Shown here one piece after another: positions 1-5,190 of a stretch of 5,190 bases of DNA (position 1 is the first letter of the stretch; each line of letters starts with the position of its first letter). The notes below the pieces were generated by a model, which worked only from the letters and a program-made list of their open reading frames with translations, made no database searches and was not told where the DNA came from. Position numbers and translations under genes: made by a program. The stretch spans positions 1 through 5,190 of the forward strand of contig JARGGE010000224.1 of assembly GCA_029210865.1 (NCBI GenBank), read 5' to 3'. The DNA comes from Trueperaceae bacterium. GTDB taxonomy: Bacteria > Deinococcota > Deinococci > Deinococcales > Trueperaceae.

Positions 1-2
1 CG

Positions 3-86
3 CTGGTGGTCGACGGCGGCTGGACGGCGGGGCGCCGCATCGACCCCTCGGGGCTCGAGACGGTGCAGGGAGAGTGGGGGAGCTGA
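3..86 (+). CDS. Short-chain dehydrogenase/reductase, C-terminal end only (5' partial)
   Basis: The frame open from the left edge to a TGA at 84-86 encodes 27 residues starting LVVDGGWTAGRR. A 'V-DGGWTA' string near the C-terminus is typical of classical Rossmann-fold SDR oxidoreductases (FabG-like), where it forms the last beta strand and the dimer-contact tail. The NAD(P) motif and the Ser-Tyr-Lys catalytic residues would lie upstream of the window, so substrate and cofactor cannot be judged. About 15 residues follow the DGGW motif, a slightly long but ordinary tail. The next frame starts at GTG 74, inside this gene, so the two would be translated as an overlapping pair. SDR genes next to amidase-type genes are common in catabolic operons, and the next frame does begin like an amidase. 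The SDR call rests on this short tail alone. Confidence 0.72.
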   Translation: MVVDGGWTAGRRIDPSGLETVQGEWGS

Positions 87-625
87 GCGCGAGCGTCCGC
101 ACCGATCCGCTCGCGCAGCTCGACGCCACCGCCCAGGCGGCGCTCGTGGCCCGCGGAGAGCTGCGGGCGCGCGACCTGGTCGAGGCGGCGTGCGCGCGCA
201 TCGAGGCGCTCGACGCCCTGCTCGACCTGGGCGGCGTCCTCGACAAGCGCACCGACGCCTACTCGACCGGGATGAAGCAGAAGATCGTCGTCGCGCGGGC
301 GGTCCTGCACGACCCGCCGGTGCTGTTCTTCGACGAGGCGACGAGCGGCCTCGACGTCATGGCGCGCCGCGCGGTGCTCGACTTCTGCCGCGCCTACCCC
401 GGCGAGGAGCGCGCGGTCGTGTACTCCACCCACGTCATGGGCGAGGTCGAGGAGCTGTGCGACCGGGTCGCGGTGCTCTTCCGCGGGCGCGTCGTCGCCG
501 ACGACACCGTGGCCGGGTTGACGGCCGCCGCCGGCGCCCCCGACCTCGAGCGCGCCTTCTTCGAGCTGGTGCGCCGCTCCGGCCTCGCCGACGACGCGGC
601 GGTCGCCGCGGGGGTGGCGGCATGA
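74..625 (+). CDS. Chimeric frame: amidase-like N-terminus joined to the C-terminal half of a NatA-type ABC ATPase
   Basis: This is a 183-residue frame. Residues about 15-48 (LDATAQAALVARGEL, then RDLVEAACARIEALD) read like the start of an amidase-signature enzyme (GatA/AtzF type), before any catalytic Lys or Ser. From about residue 50 it becomes an ABC ATPase: signature STGMKQK (64-70), Walker B VLFFDE (83-88) followed by AT instead of the usual PT, D-loop SGLD (91-94), and H-loop His120 in STHVM. The C-terminal LERAFFELV string is typical of NatA-like exporter ATPases. Walker A and the Q-loop, about 120 residues, are absent, so it should not bind and hydrolyse ATP by itself. The amidase Ser-cisSer-Lys triad is absent too. 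The GTG start is uncertain: AGGGAG at 67-72 is only 1 base from it. The frame overlaps the SDR stop upstream and the permease start downstream (ATGA). It may be a true deletion product, effectively a pseudogene, or an assembly joint. The two halves are clear; whether the fusion exists in the cell is not. Confidence 0.8.
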   Translation: MGELSASVRTDPLAQLDATAQAALVARGELRARDLVEAACARIEALDALLDLGGVLDKRTDAYSTGMKQKIVVARAVLHDPPVLFFDEATSGLDVMARRAVLDFCRAYPGEERAVVYSTHVMGEVEELCDRVAVLFRGRVVADDTVAGLTAAAGAPDLERAFFELVRRSGLADDAAVAAGVAA

Positions 626-1848
626 GGCCCGTCTACGTGGGCCGGATCGCGGCCAAGGAGATCCTCTCGACCCTGCGCGACACCCGCGCGATCGTCTCGA
701 ACCTCGTCATCCCGCTGGTGCTGCTGCCGGTCATGATGCTCGGTCTGCCGCTGCTCCTGGGCGGGCTCTTCGAGCGCGAGACCACCACCGTCACCGAGCT
801 CGCCGTCGAGGGCCTGGCCGAGTTGCCCGACGAGCTCGTCGCGCTGGCCGAGGCCCAGAACGCGGTCCTGATCGACGTCCCCGACGCCCTCGCGGCCGTC
901 CGCGAGGGGACCTACTCGGCGGGCCTGATCGCGCCGGCTGGCTTCGCCGAGGCGCTCACCGAAGGCCGCGCCGCCGAGGTCACGATCGTGGCCAAGACCG
1001 GCAACCTGCGCGGCGAGCTGAACGGCGGCAAGCTGCGCGGGGCGGTCGACGCCTACACGCAGTCGCTCGTGGCCGACCGGCTGCGCGAGGCGGGCCTCGA
1101 CCCCGCCGTCCTCCGCCCGATCGCCGTGGCGAGCGCCGACGCCTCCACCGAGGCCGAGCGCAGCTCCGGGCAGCTCGCCTGGCTGATCCCCTTCTTCATC
1201 GCCATCTGGACGCTGACGGGCGGGCAGATGACCGCGATCGACGCCACCGCCGGCGAGAAGGAGCGCGGCACGCTCGAGGTGCTCCTGGTGGCGCCGGTGC
1301 GGCGCACCGAGGTCGTCTTCGGCAAGTTCCTGGCGGTCATGACCTTCGGCCTCTCGGCGGCGGTCATGGCGATCGTCGGCTTCGTGCTCGGTGGCACCGT
1401 GCTGCGGCGGATCTTCCTGCCGCTGATCGGTGGCGAGGGCGGCGAGATGGCCTCGATGATGGGCGGCACCCTCACGATCACGCCCGCCACGATCGGGCTG
1501 CTCCTCGTGTCGGCGCTGCTGCTCGCGGCGGTGGTCGCGGCGCTGCTGCTCACCGTCACGCTCTTCGCGCGCTCTTTCAAGGAGGCGCAGACGTACGTGG
1601 CGCCCATGTCGTTCGTGCTGCTGGTGCCCGCCATCGCGCTGCAGTTCCGCGAACTGATCGGCACCGGCGACGCCGCGTACTGGATCCCGGTCTACAACGC
1701 CATGGTCCTGATGGACGACGTGGTCAAGGGCTCCGCCACGGCCTCGGCGATCGGCATCACCTGGTTGGTCATGGCCGCGATGGTGGCGTTGCTGCTCGTG
1801 CTCGCGAACGCCTCCTTCCGGCGCGAGGACGTGCTCTTCCGCACCTGA
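622..1848 (+). CDS. NatB-type ABC-2 transporter permease
   Basis: This 408-residue protein is the membrane part of an ABC exporter of the NatB family (Na+ or other efflux; substrate not predictable). Layout: a cytoplasmic start with AAKEILSTLRDTR (10-22), a first membrane helix at about 24-48, a large non-cytoplasmic domain at about 50-183, then five more hydrophobic segments near 185-205, 235-260, 290-315, 325-342 and 375-395. The family's conserved cytoplasmic stretch ATAGEKERGTLEVLLVAPV lies at 208-225, just before the third helix. Length and topology match intact NatB-like proteins, and no frameshift is seen. The ATG at 622 overlaps the preceding TGA (ATGA), which suggests translational coupling, with a G-rich stretch at 610-617 as a weak ribosome site. 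The frame stays open upstream to about 190, but that part is Arg-rich shadow translation of the ATPase gene. Its natural partner should be the neighbouring ATPase, which is truncated here, so the exporter may lack an energy source. Confidence 0.9.
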   Translation: MRPVYVGRIAAKEILSTLRDTRAIVSNLVIPLVLLPVMMLGLPLLLGGLFERETTTVTELAVEGLAELPDELVALAEAQNAVLIDVPDALAAVREGTYSAGLIAPAGFAEALTEGRAAEVTIVAKTGNLRGELNGGKLRGAVDAYTQSLVADRLREAGLDPAVLRPIAVASADASTEAERSSGQLAWLIPFFIAIWTLTGGQMTAIDATAGEKERGTLEVLLVAPVRRTEVVFGKFLAVMTFGLSAAVMAIVGFVLGGTVLRRIFLPLIGGEGGEMASMMGGTLTITPATIGLLLVSALLLAAVVAALLLTVTLFARSFKEAQTYVAPMSFVLLVPAIALQFRELIGTGDAAYWIPVYNAMVLMDDVVKGSATASAIGITWLVMAAMVALLLVLANASFRREDVLFRT

Positions 1849-1865
1849 CGCGCGGCGAAGACGCG

Positions 1866-1908
1866 CGGCGCGGACGGCGCGGGCCTCCGGCCCGGCGCCT
1901 GCGCCGCG
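1866..1908. repeat. 43-bp direct repeat, copy 1
   Basis: This is identical to 1944-1986, offset by 78 bp. Each copy contains an inverted repeat with arms CGGGCC and GGCCCG around a TCC loop (1880-1885 and 1889-1894). Past a single bulged G the stem extends by 4 bp, giving 1876-1899. An alternative small stem, GGCGC/GCGCC, lies at 1894-1905. A CGAAG lies shortly before both copies (1856-1860 and 1938-1942), so the original duplicated unit may be slightly longer than 43 bp with a 4-bp indel. It begins 17 bp after the permease stop. Confidence 0.93.
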
Positions 1909-1910
1909 TA

Positions 1911-1929
1911 GCGGTCGCTCCGCGACCGC
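1911..1929. terminator. Perfect GC-rich hairpin between converging genes, possible bidirectional terminator
   Basis: GCGGTCGC and GCGACCGC form an 8-bp perfect stem around a TCC loop. It sits between the two 43-bp repeat copies, each with its own hairpin, so three stem-loops are stacked in the 141-bp gap (1849-1989) between the plus-strand permease stop and the minus-strand malQ stop. The gap has no open frame of interest. The location suits transcript ending in both directions. However, no T-run follows the stem on either strand, so it is not a classical intrinsic terminator, and the role is inferred from position and structure. Confidence 0.45.
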
Positions 1930-1943
1930 CGCACGCCCGAAGC

Positions 1944-1986
1944 CGGCGCGGACGGCGCGGGCCTCCGGCCCGGCGCCTGCGCCGCG
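1944..1986. repeat. 43-bp direct repeat, copy 2
   Basis: This is a perfect second copy of 1866-1908, with the equivalent hairpin at 1954-1977. It ends 3 bp before the malQ stop codon (TAG, read leftwards from 1992). Because it lies right after malQ, it would be the first structure in the 3' end of the malQ transcript, while copy 1 is the first in the permease transcript. Confidence 0.93.
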
Positions 1987-1989
1987 CGC

Positions 1990-3543
1990 CTATTCGTCGC
2001 CCCGCTCGTCGCCGGTGGTCGACTGGCGGTAGGGCGTGTCGCCGCCCTGGCCGGCGTCGACGCGTCCGTAGACCGTCGCCATCGCGCGCAGCTGCGGGGC
2101 CAGCCAGTCGGGCAGGTCGTCCCAAGTGAAGCGCCAGCCCCAGTTGCCCGAGGCGGCGCCGGGCACGTTCATGCGCGCCTCGGGGCCCAGCTGGAGCAGG
2201 TCCTGCAGCGGCGCGACCGCCGTGTCGGCGACCGACGCCTGCGCCAGCCGCCACAGCTCCCAGGCCACGTGCGCGTCGTCGCGGGCCAGGTAGCGGCGCA
2301 CGTGGTCGCGCTCCTTCTCAGGCGCCTGGGCGTACCAGCCGACGGTGGTGTCGTTGTCGTGGGTGCCCGTGTAGACGACCGAGTTGGTCGGGTAGTTGTG
2401 CGGCAGGTAGGGGTCGGTGGCGTCGCCCGCGAAGGCGAACTGCAGCACCTTCATCCCGGGCAGCGCGTTGTCGTCGCGCAGCTGCTCGACGCCGGCGGTG
2501 ATGACGCCCAGGTCCTCGGCGACGATCGGCAGCTCGCCCAGCGCCGCCCGCAGCGCGTCGAACAGCGGCTGCCCCGGCCCCTTCACCCAGCGCCCCTTGA
2601 CGGCGGTGGGTTCGTCGGCGGGGATCTCCCAGAAGGCCTCGAAGCCGCGGAAGTGGTCGATGCGCAGCACGTCGACCAGCTCGAGCGTGCGGCGCACGCG
2701 GGCGATCCACCAGGCGTACCCCTGCTCGGCGTGGCGCTTCCAGCAGTAGAGCGGGTTGCCCCAGCGCTGGCCCGTCGCGGAGAAGTAGTCGGGCGGGACG
2801 CCGGCGACGACGGTGGGTTGTCCGGCATCGTCGAGGTGGAAGAGCGCCTGGTCGCCCCAGGTGTCGGCCGAATCGTAGGCGACGAAGATGGGCACGTCGC
2901 CCAGGATGGCGATGCCCAGGTCGGCGGCGCGCGACCGGACCGCCTGCCACTGGGCGTCGAACCAGTACTGCCAGAGCGCCTGCCGGAAGATCGCGTCGGC
3001 GTGCTCGACCCGGGCCTGGGCGAGGGCCGCCGCCTCGCGGTCGCGCAGCGGGGCCGGCCACTCCGCCCAGGGCCGACCGCCGTGGGCCTCCTTGATCGCC
3101 ATGAAGAGCGTGAAGTCTTCGAGCCAAGGGGCGTGCCGGGCCCGGAAGGCGGCGAAGGCCGCGCGTTCGTCGTCGTCGGCCTCGGCCCGCCACGTGCGGG
3201 CGGCGCGGCCCAACAGGTCGAGGTGGTACGAGATCACCGGCCCGAAGTCGATGCGGCGCGGGTCGCCGTCGTCCTCACCCAGGTCGTCGAAGGTGAGCCT
3301 TCCCTGCTCACGCAGCCGCTCGAGGCTGATCAGGTAGGGGTTGCCGGCGAAGGAACTGAAGCTCTGGTAGGGGCTGTCGCCGTACCCGGTGGGGCCGAGC
3401 GGGAGCACCTGCCAGACGCGCTGGCCCGCCTCGGCCAGGACGTCGAGCCAGCGCAGGGCATGTGGGCCGAGCTCGCCCATCCCGTGCGGGCCGGGGAGCG
3501 AGGTGGGGTGCAGCAGGACGCCGGAACGGCGGGGGAACGGCAT
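1990..3543 (-). CDS. malQ: 4-alpha-glucanotransferase (amylomaltase), GH77
   Basis: This 517-residue cytoplasmic enzyme moves alpha-1,4-glucan segments between maltodextrins, releasing glucose, in maltodextrin or glycogen metabolism. The N-terminus RSGVLLHPTSLPGPHGMGELG (6-26) and the LPLGPTGYGDSPYQ stretch (47-60) are GH77 hallmarks. Catalytic residues by family comparison are nucleophile Asp296 in LRIDHFRG, acid/base Glu343 in VAEDLG, and the third carboxylate Asp396 in TGTHDNDT. The 250s-loop VPPDYFSATGQRWGNPLY (249-266) is also intact. About 500 residues is normal for compact bacterial amylomaltases, without the extra N-terminal domain of E. coli MalQ. The ATG is supported by GGGAGG 5 bases upstream and by the conserved N-terminus. 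The gene starts only 13 bp after the NupQ-like permease stop and has no room for its own promoter, so it is probably the last gene of that transcript. The final 15 or so residues are polar and unlikely to matter. All active-site residues are present. Confidence 0.97.
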   Translation of the reverse strand: MPFPRRSGVLLHPTSLPGPHGMGELGPHALRWLDVLAEAGQRVWQVLPLGPTGYGDSPYQSFSSFAGNPYLISLERLREQGRLTFDDLGEDDGDPRRIDFGPVISYHLDLLGRAARTWRAEADDDERAAFAAFRARHAPWLEDFTLFMAIKEAHGGRPWAEWPAPLRDREAAALAQARVEHADAIFRQALWQYWFDAQWQAVRSRAADLGIAILGDVPIFVAYDSADTWGDQALFHLDDAGQPTVVAGVPPDYFSATGQRWGNPLYCWKRHAEQGYAWWIARVRRTLELVDVLRIDHFRGFEAFWEIPADEPTAVKGRWVKGPGQPLFDALRAALGELPIVAEDLGVITAGVEQLRDDNALPGMKVLQFAFAGDATDPYLPHNYPTNSVVYTGTHDNDTTVGWYAQAPEKERDHVRRYLARDDAHVAWELWRLAQASVADTAVAPLQDLLQLGPEARMNVPGAASGNWGWRFTWDDLPDWLAPQLRAMATVYGRVDAGQGGDTPYRQSTTGDERGDE

Positions 3544-3548
3544 GGGGA

Positions 3549-3554
3549 CCTCCC
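3549..3554 (-). promoter_or_regulatory. Ribosome binding site of malQ
   Basis: GGGAGG on the minus strand, 5 bases before the malQ ATG. It lies within the 13-bp gap after the permease stop (3557-3559), which supports the chosen start and reading from a shared transcript. Confidence 0.75.
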
Positions 3555-3556
3555 GG

Positions 3557-4489
3557 TCAACCTTTCTCGAAGGGCTTGCCGATGGCCTTGGGGGCCACCG
3601 AACGGCCGACGAACCCGGCCAACACGATCATGGTCAGGATGAAGGGCAGGCTCTGCACCACCGTGGGCGGCAGCAACTGGCCGCCGCCGAGCTGCGTCTC
3701 GAGCGCCTTGAAGGCGCCGAAGAGCAGCGCCGCACCGAGCAGCCCGAACGGGTGCCACTTGCCGAAGATCAAGGCCGCCAGCGCGATGTAACCGCGGCCG
3801 CCCGACATCTCGGTGATGAACTGGTTGAAGCTGCCGATCGACAGGTGGGCGCCGCCGAGCGCGGCGAGGACGCCCGAAAGGATGACGCCGGCGTAGCGCA
3901 TGCGGGTCACCGAGATGCCGACGCTGTCGGCCGCGTGCGGGTGCTCGCCCACCGCCCGCAGGCGCAGCCCGAACGGGGTGCGGAAGACGACGAACCAGAC
4001 GACGGGCACCAGCGCGAAAGCGATGAAGACGAGCGGGCTGAAGGTGAAGATGCCGTCGCCCCACCGCGGCAGGCGGTTGGTGATCGTGGCCGACGTCGAC
4101 GAGTTGCCGAACAACCCGGTGAGCAGCACCGCGGGGACGCCGATCGCCATGAGGTTGATCGCGACGCCCGAGATGATCTGGTCGGCCTTGTAGCGGATCG
4201 AGACCAGCGCGTGGATCCCGCCGACCATGCCGCCCACGACCATGGCGGCGAGCACCCCCACCCACGGGGCGTACCACACGACGGCGCTCGGGTCGTCGCG
4301 CACGAAGGGCAGCTCGACGTAGTACGTGACGAGCGCGGCGGCGAGCGCGCCGAAGATCATGATGCCCTCGAGCGCGATGTTCACCACACCGGAGCGCTCC
4401 GAGAAGAGCCCGCCCAGGGCCGCGAACAGCAGCGGCGCGGTCGCCCGCAGCGCGGAGGCGATCAGCGTGAGCAGCACCACGGATTCCAT
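3557..4489 (-). CDS. NupQ/YufQ-like ABC importer permease (nucleoside or simple sugar)
   Basis: This 310-residue inner-membrane protein belongs to the branched-chain/simple-sugar permease superfamily (BPD_transp_2). It most resembles the second permease of BMP-type nucleoside importers. Signs are LGGLFSERSGVVNIALEG (25-42), ADQIISGVAIN (102-112), the cytoplasmic coupling region FGLRLRAVGEHPHAADSVGI (173-192) that contacts the ATPase, and GRGYIALAALIFGKWHPFG (231-249). Hydrophobic segments fill most of the rest, about eight in all. Length is normal for the family and nothing seems missing. The ATG shares one base with the stop of the upstream permease (TGATG), with a strong GAGGAGG 7 bases before it, so the two subunits are probably made in equal amounts. 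The family includes guanosine/purine nucleoside importers, but homologues are often labelled as sugar systems. The nearby malQ leaves a sugar substrate open; the sequence alone does not decide. Confidence 0.92.
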   Translation of the reverse strand: MESVVLLTLIASALRATAPLLFAALGGLFSERSGVVNIALEGIMIFGALAAALVTYYVELPFVRDDPSAVVWYAPWVGVLAAMVVGGMVGGIHALVSIRYKADQIISGVAINLMAIGVPAVLLTGLFGNSSTSATITNRLPRWGDGIFTFSPLVFIAFALVPVVWFVVFRTPFGLRLRAVGEHPHAADSVGISVTRMRYAGVILSGVLAALGGAHLSIGSFNQFITEMSGGRGYIALAALIFGKWHPFGLLGAALLFGAFKALETQLGGGQLLPPTVVQSLPFILTMIVLAGFVGRSVAPKAIGKPFEKG

Positions 4490-5190
4490 CAGCGCGCCTC
4501 CTCGGCGTCATCGGTCGGCGGCGGCGCCTCGGGCCCCGGCGGCGCCGTGGGTGCTGGCGGCGACACCGCGGGCGCCGGTGGGGAGGGGTCGCTGGAGGCC
4601 GCGGGGCCCTGCATCGCCGCCTTCGCGTCGTCCGGTGGCGGCAGGCCGATGCCCCCGGCGGCGGAGGCGCGCCGCAGCGGGTTGGTCCAGCGTTCGGGCA
4701 GGAAGCCCTTGGCGGCGATGAAGAGCACGACGAGCGCCAGGATCATCGACACCACGTCGCGCGTGAGGTCGCTGAAGGTGATGTTCAGGACCGAACCGCC
4801 GTTCTTGAGCACGCCGAACAGGAAGGCGGCGAGGACGATCCCCACCGGGTGGTTGTTGCCGAGCAGGGCCACGGCGATGCCGTCGAAGCCGTCGCTGGTG
4901 GGGATCGACTGCCGCAGCGCGTAGTCCTCGAGCGCGCCGCCGAGCACGTAGTGCGTCGCGGTGAGGCCGGCGAGCGCGCCCGAGATCGCCATCGTGAGCA
5001 CGGTGGTCCGCGCCAGGTGGGCGCCGGCGTACTCCGCGGCCTTGGGCGACAGCCCGGCGGCGCGCAGCTCGTAGCCGTAGCGGGTGCGGAACAGGAAGAC
5101 CCCCACGAACACCGCGGCCGCGACGGTGGTGGTCCAGCGGCCCTCCGGGTCGCCGGTCGCGGCGACCGTCATGTTGGTGGTGGCGAAGAT
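4489..5190 (-). CDS. NupP/YufP-like ABC importer permease, 5' end outside window, Pro-rich tail
   Basis: The frame runs in from the right edge and encodes 233 visible residues. An ATG at 5172 is internal: the six codons before it stay open (IFATTN) and a start there would lose several membrane helices, so roughly the first 100-150 residues are probably missing. Family marks are the coupling region RYGYELRAAGLSPKAAEYAG (31-50, counted from the internal Met) and GFDGIAVALLGNNHPVG (95-111). These match the equivalent FGLRLRAVG and GRGYIALAALIFGKWHPFG regions of the neighbouring permease, so the two are paralogous subunits of one channel. The membrane part ends near FLPERW. After it comes a tail of about 50 residues very rich in Pro, Ala and acidic residues (4492-4641), unusual for the family. 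The stop overlaps the next permease's ATG by one base. The ATPase and BMP lipoprotein genes would be expected upstream, past the right edge. Confidence 0.9.
   Translation of the reverse strand: MFATTNMTVAATGDPEGRWTTTVAAAVFVGVFLFRTRYGYELRAAGLSPKAAEYAGAHLARTTVLTMAISGALAGLTATHYVLGGALEDYALRQSIPTSDGFDGIAVALLGNNHPVGIVLAAFLFGVLKNGGSVLNITFSDLTRDVVSMILALVVLFIAAKGFLPERWTNPLRRASAAGGIGLPPPDDAKAAMQGPAASSDPSPPAPAVSPPAPTAPPGPEAPPPTDDAEEAR
4497..4503 (-). promoter_or_regulatory. Ribosome binding site of the NupQ-like permease
   Basis: GAGGAGG on the minus strand, 7 bases before the ATG at 4489. It lies inside the last codons of the upstream permease, where it encodes part of the acidic EEA end. It fixes the start of the second permease and fits coupled translation. 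Confidence 0.75.

Noticed and set aside
190..621. Extension of the permease frame upstream of ATG 622
   Set aside because: The translation is an Arg/Pro-rich shadow of the ATPase frame. The conserved NatB N-terminus and the ATGA overlap place the start at 622.
1053..1664. A 203-codon minus-strand frame opposite the NatB-type permease
   Set aside because: It is Ser/Thr/Ala/Arg-rich with no family likeness and is antisense to a well-supported membrane protein.
1866..1986. The repeated unit as a CRISPR array
   Set aside because: There are only two repeats with one 35-bp spacer, the spacer is itself a perfect palindrome, the repeats are extremely GC-rich, and no cas genes are nearby.
2269..3642. 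A 457-codon plus-strand open frame opposite malQ
   Set aside because: It has a Val/Gly/Arg/Gln-biased composition with no recognisable motif, and lies opposite a complete GH77 enzyme with all catalytic residues.
3389..4924. A 511-codon plus-strand open frame opposite the two permeases and the malQ start
   Set aside because: It is low-complexity, very rich in Arg, Glu, Asp, Gly and His, and antisense to three genes with clear family motifs. It is a typical shadow frame in GC-rich DNA.
5170..5172. Start of the NupP-like permease at the ATG at 5172
   Set aside because: The frame stays open to the window edge, and starting here would remove several membrane helices the family needs. It is an internal Met.

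Overview
This is a 5.2-kb, very GC-rich bacterial window that is almost entirely coding. It holds two converging gene groups. The GC-rich codon use, MalQ sequence and NatA/NatB-type exporter would fit a Deinococcota lineage (for example the Trueperaceae) or a high-GC actinobacterium. That placement is only an impression from protein style. No rRNA or other phylogenetic marker is present.

Left, plus strand (1-1848): the window opens in the last 27 codons of a short-chain dehydrogenase/reductase. A GTG-started frame (74-625) overlaps its stop. This frame is the oddest object here: about its first 45 residues look like the N-terminus of an amidase-signature enzyme, and the rest is the C-terminal half of a NatA-type ABC ATPase (signature motif, Walker B, D-loop, H-loop). 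The Walker A and Q-loop half of the ATPase is missing, and so is the whole catalytic core of the amidase. An apparently intact NatB-type ABC-2 permease (622-1848) follows with an ATGA overlap. The simplest reading is that an SDR-amidase locus has been joined in frame to the middle of a natAB-like operon. The cause could be a real deletion or rearrangement, or a chimeric assembly.

Centre (1849-1989): a 141-bp gap between the converging groups contains no gene. It carries a perfect 43-bp direct repeat in two copies, each able to form a GC-rich hairpin, on either side of a third perfect hairpin. It probably acts as a two-way transcription end and/or is a dispersed palindromic repeat.

Right, minus strand (5190 to 1990): three tightly packed genes are read leftwards. 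They are a NupP-like permease (5' end outside the window, with a Pro/Ala-rich C-terminal tail), a NupQ-like permease (1-bp overlap with the first), and malQ, a 4-alpha-glucanotransferase, 13 bp further on. The two permeases would form the membrane channel of a BMP-type nucleoside or simple-sugar importer, whose ATPase and binding lipoprotein are expected upstream, beyond the right edge. Having malQ last in this unit suggests co-transcription with the importer, and raises the question of whether the substrate is a nucleoside or a sugar.
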